43,933 bases of DNA from MGBC114844 sp910585855 (GTDB lineage Bacteria > Bacillota > Clostridia > Lachnospirales > Lachnospiraceae): NCBI GenBank assembly GCA_965646165.1, contig CBFFYP010000031.1, positions 1 to 43,933 on the forward strand, in the 5' to 3' direction. A model generated the notes under the pieces. The model had not been told where the DNA came from. It did no database searches and saw nothing but the letters and a program-made list of their open reading frames with translations. The position numbers were made by a program, and so were the translations under genes. Every line of letters starts with the position of its first letter. Position 1 is the stretch's first letter. Below, in pieces: positions 16,605 through 25,356 of this stretch.

Positions 16605-17249
16605 CTACTCTCCTAAAATTTTTACAATAGACAAAAATACCTCTTCCATATCCTGTGTACCGTCTACAGACTTTAAAATTCCCTTTTTCGTATAATATTC
16701 AATTAAAGGCTGTGTCTGTTCATGATATACACCCAAACGTTTTTTTACGGTTTCTGGCTGATCATCTTCTCTTAATACCAGTTCACTCTGGCACTTATCA
16801 CAAATTCCTTCCTTTGAAGGAGCTGCAAATTGAACATGATATGTTGCCCCGCAGGATAAGCAGGCACGACGTCCACCCATACGATTGACAATATTTTCAT
16901 CCGGCACATCTACATTAATTGCAAAATCAATCGCATCCTCTAATTTTGCCAATTCCTTATCCAGTACCTCTGCCTGCGGAATCGTTCTTGGAAATCCATC
17001 CAATACATAACCGTTTTCACAGTCCTTTTGTGCCACCCGATCCAATAAAATCTTTACTGTCAATTCATCTGGAACTAAAAGCCCCTGATCCATATATTGT
17101 TTTGCTTCTTTTCCTAATTCTGTTCCGTTTTTAATATTTGCCCGAAAAATATCCCCTGTAGAAATATGAGGAATCTGCCATTTTTCTGCAATTCTTTTTG
17201 CCTGAGTACCTTTTCCGGCCCCCGGAGCACCTAACATAATAATCTTCAT
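16605..17249 (-). CDS. adk: Adenylate kinase
   Basis: 214 residues from ATG 17249; the longer frame to 17315 runs into the secY-adk gap without an SD. Converts ATP and AMP to two ADP. P-loop GAPGAGKGT (7-15), AMP-site STGDIFR, DGFPRT, and a long LID domain with four zinc cysteines (C130, C133, C150, C153), the Gram-positive zinc form. Lies between secY and map as in most Firmicutes. Confidence 0.97.
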   Translation of the reverse strand: MKIIMLGAPGAGKGTQAKRIAEKWQIPHISTGDIFRANIKNGTELGKEAKQYMDQGLLVPDELTVKILLDRVAQKDCENGYVLDGFPRTIPQAEVLDKELAKLEDAIDFAINVDVPDENIVNRMGGRRACLSCGATYHVQFAAPSKEGICDKCQSELVLREDDQPETVKKRLGVYHEQTQPLIEYYTKKGILKSVDGTQDMEEVFLSIVKILGE

Positions 17250-17356
17250 AATTTGCCCTAGCCTCTCTTTTCTTAATAATCGAACAGGAAAGATTTTCGC
17301 CCTGCCCATGTACATTCAAAAAGACAGACGAGTATTTCCCGCCTGCCTCCAACTTC

Positions 17357-18670
17357 TTAGCTATTTAAAAATCCTTTATAACTGCGTACCAACATCTGTG
17401 ATTCTACCTGCTTTAATGTTTCAAGAATAACACCTACAATAATAATAATCGAAGTCCCTCCAAAAGAAACATTTGCTTTAAATACACCAGATACAATAAT
17501 AGGAATAACAGCTACCACAATTAATCCTGCTGCACCGATAAAAATAATATAATTTAAAATAGTTGTCAAATAATCGGTTGTTGGCTTCCCCGGACGAATA
17601 CCCGGAATTAAACCACCCTGCTTTTTAATATTATCGGAAACTTCGATTGGATTAAATGTAATGGATGTATAGAAGTAAGCGAAGAATATTACTAATACGA
17701 TATACACTAAAAGTCCAATAGAATAAAGCGGTTCTTCTGGATTACACCAGTTTGACTGGCTCATTCCTTTTAAAATCTTTCCCCATACCGTTGTAGCATC
17801 CACTGTAAAAAAACTGCTGATTACTACTGGAACCGACAGGATGGAACTTGCAAAGATAACCGGAATGACTCCTGCCGTATTTACCTTTAACGGAATATGA
17901 GAAGACTGACCTCCAACCATCTTTCTACCCTGCATCTTTTTGGAATACTGAACAGGAATCCTTCTCTCACCGCCCTGCAGCAACACGACCATTGCAATAA
18001 CTGCAATAATTACAATTAAAATAATAAGAGCTGCCAAAGCTGCCTTTGCCACGCTTTTATTCATCATAAATGTTTCATACAATGTTACAAAATCACTTGG
18101 AATACGGGCAACAATGTTAAAAAGCAAAATCATAGAAATTCCGTTTCCGATTCCGTTATCTGTGATTCTTTCACCAGCCCACATTAAAAATGCGGAACCC
18201 GCTGTCATTGTAAGAACTACAACCAAAACACTTCCAAAATTAAACGTATATAAAAGCCCTTGTGATCCAAATCCGATTGTCATTGCCGTACCTTCTAACA
18301 ATGCCAAACCAACCGTCACATAACGGGTAATTGCTGTAATCTTTTTCCGTCCTTCTTCTCCGTCTTTTTGCAGCTCTTCCAGCTTTGGAATCGCAATCGT
18401 TAAAAGCTGCATAATAATAGAAGAAGTAATATACGGGTTAATTCCCAATACAAATATCGCCATATTAGAAAAGGAACCGCCGGTGAATGCGTCCAGAAAA
18501 CTGAACTCATCACCAAGCTGATTCGCAAAATAATTTGAAATATAGGTTGTATTAACTCCCGGAATTGGAATTTGACTGCCAATTCTCACAACTACCAGCA
18601 TAAAAAATGTGTATAACAGTTTTGTTCTGATATCTTTTATTTTTAATGCGTCACGGAGTGTTTTAAACAT
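17357..18670 (-). CDS. secY: Preprotein translocase subunit SecY
   Basis: 437 residues with ten hydrophobic segments. Channel of the Sec translocon in the cytoplasmic membrane. Shows GSQIPIPGVN near the N-terminus, the signature GINPYITSSIIMQLL (about 76-90), the QGGERRIPVQYSKKM cytosolic loop and PGIRPGKPTTDYL. The ATG overlaps the rplO stop (TAATG), implying coupling. Confidence 0.98.
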   Translation of the reverse strand: MFKTLRDALKIKDIRTKLLYTFFMLVVVRIGSQIPIPGVNTTYISNYFANQLGDEFSFLDAFTGGSFSNMAIFVLGINPYITSSIIMQLLTIAIPKLEELQKDGEEGRKKITAITRYVTVGLALLEGTAMTIGFGSQGLLYTFNFGSVLVVVLTMTAGSAFLMWAGERITDNGIGNGISMILLFNIVARIPSDFVTLYETFMMNKSVAKAALAALIILIVIIAVIAMVVLLQGGERRIPVQYSKKMQGRKMVGGQSSHIPLKVNTAGVIPVIFASSILSVPVVISSFFTVDATTVWGKILKGMSQSNWCNPEEPLYSIGLLVYIVLVIFFAYFYTSITFNPIEVSDNIKKQGGLIPGIRPGKPTTDYLTTILNYIIFIGAAGLIVVAVIPIIVSGVFKANVSFGGTSIIIIVGVILETLKQVESQMLVRSYKGFLNS

Positions 18671-19113
18671 TAGATCACCTCACAGGTTCCACCAACAGCT
18701 TCAATCTTTTCCTTAGCAGATGCACTAAATGCATTTGCCTTTACGTTCAGCTTCTTTGTCAGCTTTCCGTTGCCAAGTATCTTTACGCCATCCTTTGGAT
18801 TTTTTACAATACCTGTTTGGATCAATGTTTCTACAGTTACTTCTGTGTCATCTTGAAAAACTCTCTCTAATACATCCAGATTAATTCCAACAATTTCCTT
18901 GGAATTTCTGCATGTGAAGCCTCTCTTTGGCAATCTTCTATATAAAGGCATCTGACCGCCTTCAAAACCGGGTCTTGGTGCGCCGGAACGAGCTTTTTGT
19001 CCTTTATGTCCTTTACCGGCTGTTTTGCCGTTTCCAGAACCATGTCCTCGGCCTCTTCTGAAATTATCATTGTGCTTTGCGCCGTCTGCCGGACGTAAAT
19101 TTGATAAATCCAT
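18670..19113 (-). CDS. rplO: Ribosomal protein L15
   Basis: 147 residues. MDLSNLRPADGAKHNDNFRRGRGHGSGNGKTAGKGHKGQKARSG-type glycine/lysine-rich N-terminal tail and GFEGGQMPLYRRLPKRGF motif identify it. Binds 23S rRNA late in assembly. The stop overlaps the secY start. Confidence 0.97.
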   Translation of the reverse strand: MDLSNLRPADGAKHNDNFRRGRGHGSGNGKTAGKGHKGQKARSGAPRPGFEGGQMPLYRRLPKRGFTCRNSKEIVGINLDVLERVFQDDTEVTVETLIQTGIVKNPKDGVKILGNGKLTKKLNVKANAFSASAKEKIEAVGGTCEVI

Positions 19114-19139
19114 TTTTATACGCCTCCTTCTTAAAATAT

Positions 19140-19322
19140 CTAAACTTCCTCAACCTTTACTAAATGTTTTACTGCTTGAATCATCCCACGAACCGATGGA
19201 TTGTCAGGCTTTTCTACTGTCTTATGAAGTTTTCTTAAACCCAATGCTTTTACGGTTGCTCTATGCTTTGGAATCGCACCAATAGGGGATTTTACCAATG
19301 TAATCTTTAATTTCTCTGCCAT
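19140..19322 (-). CDS. rpmD: Ribosomal protein L30
   Basis: 60 residues, standard length. KITLVKSPIGAIPKHRATVKALGLRKLHKTV and the terminal MIQAVKHLVKVEEV are typical. GGGAGG SD. Lies between rpsE and rplO. Confidence 0.97.
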   Translation of the reverse strand: MAEKLKITLVKSPIGAIPKHRATVKALGLRKLHKTVEKPDNPSVRGMIQAVKHLVKVEEV

Positions 19323-19339
19323 GTTTTTTATCCTCCCAA

Positions 19340-19849
19340 TCAGCCTAAGATTTCTTCTACAGATTTTCCACGAAGTCTTGCTACTTGTTCTGGTGTCTTT
19401 AATTCAGACAGACCCTTAATTGTTGCCAATACTACATTCTGCTTATTATTGGAACCTAAACATTTGGTACGGATATTTTTAATCCCTGCCAGTTCCAATA
19501 CAGAACGTGCCGGACCACCCGCAATAATACCTGTACCTTCTGGAGCTCTCTTTAATAATACGGAAGCACTTCCGAATTTTCCAATTAGGTCATGCGGAAT
19601 CGAACCTTTTTCATCGACAGGAAGCTCAATCAGCTTTTTCATTGCATCTTCTTTTCCTTTGCGAATTGCTTCTGGAATTTCTGTTGCTTTTCCAAGTCCT
19701 GCACCGATATGCCCATTGCCGTCACCGACCACAACTAAAGCTGCGAAACGGAAGTTACGACCACCCTTAACAACCTTAGTTACACGCTTGATTGATACTA
19801 CTTTTTCAGTTAATTCTAATAAATTCGCATCAATGATTGTACGTTTCAT
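19340..19849 (-). CDS. rpsE: Ribosomal protein S5
   Basis: 169 residues. The N-terminal double-stranded-RNA-binding-like domain has EKVVSIKRVTKVVKGGRNFRF and VVVGDGNGHIGAGLGKA; the C-terminal domain has GTGIIAGGPARSVLELAGI. Contributes to decoding accuracy. The spc block order rplR-rpsE-rpmD is kept. Confidence 0.98.
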   Translation of the reverse strand: MKRTIIDANLLELTEKVVSIKRVTKVVKGGRNFRFAALVVVGDGNGHIGAGLGKATEIPEAIRKGKEDAMKKLIELPVDEKGSIPHDLIGKFGSASVLLKRAPEGTGIIAGGPARSVLELAGIKNIRTKCLGSNNKQNVVLATIKGLSELKTPEQVARLRGKSVEEILG

Positions 19850-19867
19850 GTGTCTTCTCCTCCCTGA

Positions 19868-20236
19868 TTAAAATTGCAGTCCAGCTTCACGAGCTGCATC
19901 TGCTAATGCTTGGATCTTACCCTGATAGATAAACCCGCCTCTATCAAATACGACTTCTGTAATACCCTTTTCCAATGCTTTTTTTGCAATCGCAGTTCCA
20001 ACTGCCTTTGCTGCTGCCATATCATTAGTATGCTCTAAAGAAGCCTTTACATCCTTTTCTAGAGTAGAAGCAGCTACAAGAGTATTTCCTACTGTATCAT
20101 CGATAATTTGTGCATACATATGGCTATTGCTTCTGAATACAGCCAAACGTGGTCTTTTTGCAGTACCTGCAAAACGATTACGTATTCTTTTGTGCTTTTT
20201 TTCACGAACTTTTGTTCTAGATACTTTACTAACCAT
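19868..20236 (-). CDS. rplR: Ribosomal protein L18
   Basis: 122 residues. KRIRNRFAGTAKRPRLAVFRSNSHMYAQIIDD and the terminal DRGGFIYQGKIQALADAAREAGLQF identify it. Binds 5S rRNA in the central protuberance together with L5. 18 nt from rpsE. Confidence 0.98.
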   Translation of the reverse strand: MVSKVSRTKVREKKHKRIRNRFAGTAKRPRLAVFRSNSHMYAQIIDDTVGNTLVAASTLEKDVKASLEHTNDMAAAKAVGTAIAKKALEKGITEVVFDRGGFIYQGKIQALADAAREAGLQF

Positions 20237-20257
20237 CTCTGTCTCTCCTCCTATCTA

Positions 20258-20800
20258 TTATTTCTTACCGGTCTTACCAACTTTACGCCGGATTGTTTCA
20301 TCTGCATACTTAATACCCTTGCCCTTATATGGTTCTGGCTTTCTTAACTCTCTTAATTCAGCCGCAAACTGACCGACTTGTTCTTTATTAATTCCTTTTA
20401 CAATAATCTTATTCTGACCTTCTACTTCCGTTGTAATCCCTTCTGGATCTTCCATTTCAACCGGATGAGAGAAACCAAGAGAAAATACCAGCTTTTTGCC
20501 TTGTTTCTGTACTCTGTAACCGACACCGTTTACTTCCAATACCTTCTGGAATCCTGCTGTTACACCAACTACCATATTGTTAATTAAAGTTCTGGTCAAT
20601 CCATGTAAAGACTTCATCTTCTTTAAATCATTTGGTCTGGAAACAACAATAGTATCTCCGTCTTTTTTAATTTCCATTTCCGCAGGCAGTACTCGTTCTA
20701 GAGTTCCCTTTGGTCCTTTTACAGTCACTTTATTATTTTCTGCCACTTCTACAGTTACACCTGCTGGAATGGCGATAGGCATTCTTCCTATACGTGACAT
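20258..20800 (-). CDS. rplF: Ribosomal protein L6
   Basis: 180 residues, two repeated alpha/beta domains. MSRIGRMPIAIPAGV, VTVKGPKGTL, and the C-terminal KPEPYKGKGIKYADE motif, which contacts the sarcin-ricin region, are typical. The 128-nt gap to rpsH is larger than average for the block; nothing is seen in it. Confidence 0.98.
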   Translation of the reverse strand: MSRIGRMPIAIPAGVTVEVAENNKVTVKGPKGTLERVLPAEMEIKKDGDTIVVSRPNDLKKMKSLHGLTRTLINNMVVGVTAGFQKVLEVNGVGYRVQKQGKKLVFSLGFSHPVEMEDPEGITTEVEGQNKIIVKGINKEQVGQFAAELRELRKPEPYKGKGIKYADETIRRKVGKTGKK

Positions 20801-20928
20801 GCCGCTACCTCCTAAATCGTTTCTTCGAAAAAGTTTCTGCTTTTTCGGGAATATTTTCTAGTTATCAATCATCTATCTTAAGCTACAATCAGCGTAATCT
20901 GCAGTTTCCTTTACTGCTGTACTTTCTT

Positions 20929-21330
20929 TTACCATACAAATGCAAGTACTTCACCGCCAACGTTTAACTTGCGTGCTTCTCTATCTGTAATAATACCTTG
21001 GTTTGTAGAAATAATTGCAATTCCCAAACCGCCAAGCACCTTTGGCAATTCATCTTTGCCTGCATAAACACGAAGACCCGGCTTGGAAATTCTCTTAATT
21101 CCTGTAATTACTTTTTCATTTTTATCCTTACCATATTTCAATGTGATGCGAATTGTCTTAAAATTGCCGTCCTCTACTACTTCAAATTTTTTAATATACC
21201 CCTCATTAAAAAGAATATTGGCAATCGCCAGTTTCATCTTGGAAGAAGGTACATCTACTGTATCATGTTTTGCAGTATTTGCATTACGAATTCTTGTAAG
21301 CATATCTGCAATCGGATCATTCATTGTCAT
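20929..21330 (-). CDS. rpsH: Ribosomal protein S8
   Basis: 133 residues. TMNDPIADMLTRIRNAN start, SSKMKLAIANILFNEGYI and the C-terminal GIAIISTNQGIITDREARKLNVGGEVLAFVW typical of S8. Primary 16S rRNA binder; in enterobacteria it regulates the spc operon. Confidence 0.98.
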   Translation of the reverse strand: MTMNDPIADMLTRIRNANTAKHDTVDVPSSKMKLAIANILFNEGYIKKFEVVEDGNFKTIRITLKYGKDKNEKVITGIKRISKPGLRVYAGKDELPKVLGGLGIAIISTNQGIITDREARKLNVGGEVLAFVW

Positions 21331-21504
21331 TTTTTATTGCCTCCTTATTTGCAATCTTTGTGAGCAGTTTTCCTCTTTGTGGGCATTTCAGAAGTTTGGC
21401 TTACGCCAAACCTCCTTTGAACCACTTACAACCTAACCGGCTGTGTCATTCATTTTTCTGAACTTACACACAAGTTCCTTATCCTTCCAAATGGACTACT
21501 CGGC

Positions 21505-21690
21505 TTACCAACTTGCCTTTCTCACTCCCGGAATTTCACCTCTATATGCTAACTCACGGAAACAAATTCTGCAGATTCCGTATTTTCTTAAATAAGCATG
21601 TGGGCGACCACAAATTCTGCAGCGTGTATATTCTCTTGTAGAGAACTTCTGCGGACGCTGCTGTTTTACCTTCATTGAAGTCTTAGCCAT
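21505..21690 (-). CDS. rpsN: Ribosomal protein S14, zinc type (type Z)
   Basis: 61 residues, the short zinc-binding form. Cys24, Cys27, Cys40 and Cys43 (CRIC...GICRIC) form the zinc knuckle; the terminal CFRELAYRGEIPGVRKASW is typical. Gap of 174 nt to rpsH (21331-21504) holds no gene. Confidence 0.98.
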   Translation of the reverse strand: MAKTSMKVKQQRPQKFSTREYTRCRICGRPHAYLRKYGICRICFRELAYRGEIPGVRKASW

Positions 21691-21706
21691 GAAATTTTCC
21701 TCCTAA

Positions 21707-22246
21707 TTATTTCTGAAACGGCATATTAAACAATGCCAAAAGTTCACGAGCTTCTTCATCTGTCTTTGCTGTTGTAACGAAGATAATATCCATACCTCTT
21801 ACTTTATCTACCTTGTCAAACTCAATTTCAGGGAAAATAATCTGCTCCTTGATACCAAGTGCATAATTTCCTCTACCGTCAAATGAATTGGCACTGACTC
21901 CTCGAAAGTCACGTACACGAGGCAGAGCTAAATTTACCAGACGATCTAAGAATTCATACATCTTTTCTCCTCTTAAAGTAACCTTGCATCCAATCGGCAT
22001 TCCCTGACGAATCTTAAAGTTTGCAATCGAATTTTTTGCTTTTGTAATTACTGCCTTTTGACCAGCAATAATTTCCAAATCTTTCATAGCAGATTCCAAA
22101 ATTTTTGCATTTTCTTTTGCTTCGCCTACACCCATATTGATTACAATTTTATCTAACTTCGGAACTTGCAGTGTGTTTTTATATCCAAACTTTTTTACCA
22201 TACCAGCAACTACTTCATTGCTGTACATTTCCTTATATCTACTCAA
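21707..22246 (-). CDS. rplE: Ribosomal protein L5
   Basis: 179 residues from TTG 22246, 9 nt after AGGAGG; no ATG is better placed. Typical MGVGEAKENAKILESAMKDL, TKAKNSIANFKIRQGMPIG and FPEIEFDKVDKVRGMDI. 5S rRNA binder. The unusual TTG start may moderate its translation. Confidence 0.97.
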   Translation of the reverse strand: MSRYKEMYSNEVVAGMVKKFGYKNTLQVPKLDKIVINMGVGEAKENAKILESAMKDLEIIAGQKAVITKAKNSIANFKIRQGMPIGCKVTLRGEKMYEFLDRLVNLALPRVRDFRGVSANSFDGRGNYALGIKEQIIFPEIEFDKVDKVRGMDIIFVTTAKTDEEARELLALFNMPFQK

Positions 22247-22269
22247 CGTCTTTGGCCTCCTCTCTTCGA

Positions 22270-22581
22270 TTAATCGATCACTTCGCCAGTTGATTTTGCA
22301 ACACGAACTTTTTTATCGCCTTGCTTCGTAAACCCGATTCTTGTAGGTTTTCCGTTTTTATCTACATACATCAGATTGGATAAATCAATTGGTGCTTCTT
22401 TATGAATGATTCCGCCATTCTGGTTTGCTGCACTTGGTTTGGTATGCTTTGTCATCATATTAACACCCTCTACCACAGCAGTATTATTTTTTTTATTTAC
22501 AAGAAGAATTTTGCCTTCTTTATTTTTGTCTTTTCCTGTGATTACCTTTACAAGGTCGCCCTTTTTCAATTTCATTGACAC
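22270..22581 (-). CDS. rplX: Ribosomal protein L24
   Basis: 103 residues from GTG 22581, 8 nt after GGAGG; the next ATG (22575) has a 14-nt spacing. KOW motif KKGDLVKVITGKDKNKEGKI near the N-terminus, then VEGVNMMTKHTKPSAANQNGGI and EAPIDLSNLMYVDKNGKPTRI. Assembly initiator of the 50S subunit. 13 nt after rplN. Confidence 0.95.
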   Translation of the reverse strand: MSMKLKKGDLVKVITGKDKNKEGKILLVNKKNNTAVVEGVNMMTKHTKPSAANQNGGIIHKEAPIDLSNLMYVDKNGKPTRIGFTKQGDKKVRVAKSTGEVID

Positions 22582-22594
22582 AGTTGCCACCTCC

Positions 22595-22963
22595 CTATAA
22601 TACTTCTGATGCCAAGGAAACAATCTTCATAAACTGTTTCTCTCTTAGCTCTCTTGCTACTGGTCCAAAGATACGTGTTCCTCTCGGATTTTTATCATCC
22701 TTAATAATCACAGCAGCGTTTTCATCGAATCTAATATATGAACCGTCTTTTCGACGAGTGCGGTTTACAGTACGTACCACTACGGCCTTTACGACATCAC
22801 CTTTTTTAACAACTCCACCTGGTGTTGCATCTTTTACACTGGCAACAATCACATCACCGATTGCGGCATATCTTCTGGTTGATCCGCCTATCACACGGAT
22901 ACAAAGCAATTCTTTCGCACCTGTATTATCGGCAACCTTCAGTCTGGTTTCCTGTTGAATCAT
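22595..22963 (-). CDS. rplN: Ribosomal protein L14
   Basis: 122 residues, family length. MIQQETRLKVADNTGAKELLCIRVIGGS, VKKGDVVKAVVVRT and RGTRIFGPVARELREKQFMKIVSLA identify it. Lies at the subunit interface. Confidence 0.98.
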   Translation of the reverse strand: MIQQETRLKVADNTGAKELLCIRVIGGSTRRYAAIGDVIVASVKDATPGGVVKKGDVVKAVVVRTVNRTRRKDGSYIRFDENAAVIIKDDKNPRGTRIFGPVARELREKQFMKIVSLASEVL

Positions 22964-23002
22964 GCCAATAAACCTCCTTTAATTTATTTTACGGCAATCC
23001 AA

Positions 23003-23257
23003 TTATCTCGCCTTTTCCATTATTTCTACCAATCTCCATCTCTTATCTTTTGACAATGGTCTGGTTTCCATTACTTTTACTTTATCGCCGATGTTACATT
23101 CGTTTTTTTCGTCATGAGCCTTTAACTTATAGGTTCTTTTTACGATCTTTCCATATAAAGGATGCTTTACGTGGTCTTCGATTGCAACAACAACTGTTTT
23201 ATCCATTTTATTACTAACCACTTTTCCTACACGAGTCTTTCTAAGATTTCTTTCCAC
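23003..23257 (-). CDS. rpsQ: Ribosomal protein S17
   Basis: 84 residues from GTG 23257, 8 nt after GGAG. The longer open frame to 23332 overlaps rpmC and has no homology. ERNLRKTRVGKVVSNKMDKTVVVAIEDHVKHPLYGKIVKRT is the typical OB-fold start. 25 nt after rpmC. Confidence 0.97.
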   Translation of the reverse strand: MERNLRKTRVGKVVSNKMDKTVVVAIEDHVKHPLYGKIVKRTYKLKAHDEKNECNIGDKVKVMETRPLSKDKRWRLVEIMEKAR

Positions 23258-23282
23258 AACAAATTCTCCTTCCCAAAGAGTA

Positions 23283-23492
23283 TTATTCGGCTGCATTTGC
23301 CTTTTCGGCAATAATAGTCTGAATTCTAGCAATATTTTTTCTTACTTCATTAATTCTGCTTGTATTATCCAACTGATTTGTTGCGTTCTGGAATCTCAAG
23401 TTGAAAAGTTCCTTCTTAGCAGCTACTAATTCGTTTTTTAATTCTGCAGCTGATTTCTCTTTTAAACCTTCTACATACTTCTTAATTTTCAC
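23283..23492 (-). CDS. rpmC: Ribosomal protein L29
   Basis: 69 residues from GTG 23492; another GTG at 23501 lies within the SD (AAGGCGG). Start overlaps the rplP stop by 11 nt. KSAAELKNELVAAKKELFNLRFQNATNQLDNTSRI and NIARIQTII are typical. Sits at the tunnel exit. Confidence 0.95.
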   Translation of the reverse strand: MKIKKYVEGLKEKSAAELKNELVAAKKELFNLRFQNATNQLDNTSRINEVRKNIARIQTIIAEKANAAE

Positions 23493-23919
23493 TGTTATCA
23501 CCGCCTTCTAATTCCGCACGAGAAACGATTTTACATTTACACGGCAATTTATGCATAGCAAGACGCAACGCCTCTCTTGCTATCTCTTCCTGAACCCCGG
23601 AGATTTCGAACATAACACGTCCCGGTTTCACTACTGCTACCCAATACTCCAAAGCTCCCTTACCAGAACCCATACGAGTTTCAGCAGGCTTTGCTGTAAC
23701 TGGTTTATCCGGGAATATCTTAATCCATACCTTACCGCCACGCTTGATATAACGTGTCATAGCGATACGGGCTGCCTCAATCTGATTTGACTTAATCCAG
23801 CATGGTTCTACAGCGATAATGCCGTATTCTCCATTTGAAATCGTATTACCTCTCGTAGCCTTACCTGCCATACTTCCACGGAACTGCTTACGACGCTTTA
23901 CTCTTTTTGGCATTAACAT
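23482..23919 (-). CDS. rplP: Ribosomal protein L16
   Basis: 145 residues, starting MLMPKRVKRRKQFRG as in other Firmicutes. FGIIAVEPCWI-like segment, RGGKVWIKIFPDKPVT, KPAETRMGSGKGALEYWVAVVKPGRVMFE. The ATG overlaps the rpsC stop (TAATG). Organises the A-site tRNA region. Confidence 0.98.
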   Translation of the reverse strand: MLMPKRVKRRKQFRGSMAGKATRGNTISNGEYGIIAVEPCWIKSNQIEAARIAMTRYIKRGGKVWIKIFPDKPVTAKPAETRMGSGKGALEYWVAVVKPGRVMFEISGVQEEIAREALRLAMHKLPCKCKIVSRAELEGGDNSEN

Positions 23920-24584
23920 TATTTATCGCTCCCTTCCTTTACAACATCTTTGGTTGGAAGTACTTCTCCCTTATAAATCCAAACCTTTACCCCTACTTTT
24001 CCATATGTGGTATCTGCTTCTGCAAATCCATAATCGATATCTGCACGAAGTGTCTGAAGCGGAATCGTACCTTCGCTGTAAAACTCTGTACGAGCCATAT
24101 CAGCACCGCCAAGACGTCCAGAACATGCGGTCTTAATTCCCTTTGCACCTGCCTTCATTGTCTTAGACATTACCGATTTCATTGCACGACGGAATGAAAT
24201 ACGGCTCTCTAACTGAAAAGCAATATTTTCTGCTACCAACTGTGCATCCTTATCTGGCTTCTTTACTTCCTTTACATCTACTAATACTTTTTTATTTTTA
24301 TCTACTAATTTCTGAATTTCACCCTTTAATTTCTCAATCTTTTCGCCGCCCTTACCGATTACAACACCGGGCTTTGCTGTATTGATTACTACTTTTACAC
24401 GGTCATGTACCCGCTCAATTTCAATTCTTGAAATACCTGCTTCATATAATTTCTTCTTAAGGAATGTTCTGATGTTATAGTCTTCTACCAAGTTATCTGC
24501 AAAATCTGCTTCTGCATACCACTTAGAATCCCAATCCTTAATAATGCCAACTCTTAAGCCATGAGGATTAACTTTCTGTCCCAT
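23919..24584 (-). CDS. rpsC: Ribosomal protein S3
   Basis: 221 residues. MGQKVNPHGLRVGIIKDWDSKWYA start, KH domain with GVVIGKGGEKIEKLK, C-terminal GLGGADMARTE-like (GRLGGADMARTEFYSEG) and DIDYGFAEADTTYGKVGVKVWIYKGE. Part of the mRNA entry channel. Confidence 0.98.
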   Translation of the reverse strand: MGQKVNPHGLRVGIIKDWDSKWYAEADFADNLVEDYNIRTFLKKKLYEAGISRIEIERVHDRVKVVINTAKPGVVIGKGGEKIEKLKGEIQKLVDKNKKVLVDVKEVKKPDKDAQLVAENIAFQLESRISFRRAMKSVMSKTMKAGAKGIKTACSGRLGGADMARTEFYSEGTIPLQTLRADIDYGFAEADTTYGKVGVKVWIYKGEVLPTKDVVKEGSDK

Positions 24585-24643
24585 TCTATACTCCTTTCAA
24601 TATTTCAAAGAATACCCATTTTTTCCGCTTATCTGGTATTCTT

Positions 24644-25030
24644 TTATCTTTCATTCAGCACAATTGTAATATGGCTTGTTCTTTTCTCGATCCGATAAGC
24701 TCTGCCCTGTGCTCTAGGTTTAATTCTTTTCATTGTCGGTCCTTTATTTGCATAACACTCTTCTACATACAGTTTGGAAACGTCCATTCCGTTGTTATTC
24801 TCTGCGTTTGCAATAGCGGATTTTAATAATTTCTCTATTAAAGTAGAAGCATATCTAGGATTATAAGCTACAATACCAAGGGCGGTCTGTACATCCTTGC
24901 CTCTAATGGCATCTAATACAAAACATGCTTTCTGGACAGAAACTCTTGCATAAGATAACTTAGCAGAAGGTCTGGTATCCTTATTTGCATTTCTTTCTCT
25001 TTTAATCTGGGAACGATGTCCTTTCGCCAT
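24644..25030 (-). CDS. rplV: Ribosomal protein L22
   Basis: 128 residues. AKLSYARVSVQKACFVLDAIRGK, LLKSAIANAENN and the hairpin region ANKGPTMKRIKPRAQGRAYRI, which lines the exit tunnel and is a macrolide-contact site, are typical. An N-terminal KGHRSQIKRERNANKDTRPS tail of about 20 residues precedes the core, as in other Clostridia. Confidence 0.97.
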   Translation of the reverse strand: MAKGHRSQIKRERNANKDTRPSAKLSYARVSVQKACFVLDAIRGKDVQTALGIVAYNPRYASTLIEKLLKSAIANAENNNGMDVSKLYVEECYANKGPTMKRIKPRAQGRAYRIEKRTSHITIVLNER

Positions 25031-25059
25031 CTTTAAAACCTCCTTTCAACTGTCAAATT

Positions 25060-25341
25060 TTAACGGGCTTTTGACTTCTTTTCGTCTTTTCCATGTCCTC
25101 TGAATGTTCTTGTTGCAACAAACTCGCCAAGTTTATGTCCAACCATATCTTCCGTCACATAAACCGGAACGTGCTTTCTGCCATCATGAACAGCGATTGT
25201 ATGTCCAACCATTGTAGGGAAAATAGTGGAACGCCGAGACCAAGTTTTAATCACCTGCTTCTGTCCTGCAGCATTCATCGCATCTATCTTCTTTAACAAA
25301 TGAGCATCTGCAAATGGTCCTTTTTTTAATGAACGTGCCAT
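25060..25341 (-). CDS. rpsS: Ribosomal protein S19
   Basis: 93 residues, typical. MARSLKKGPFADAHLLKKI, TWSRRSTIFPTMVGHTIAVHDGRKHVPVYV, GHKLGEFVATRTFRGH. Head of the 30S subunit. Confidence 0.98.
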   Translation of the reverse strand: MARSLKKGPFADAHLLKKIDAMNAAGQKQVIKTWSRRSTIFPTMVGHTIAVHDGRKHVPVYVTEDMVGHKLGEFVATRTFRGHGKDEKKSKAR

Positions 25342-25356
25342 CAGTATATAACCTCC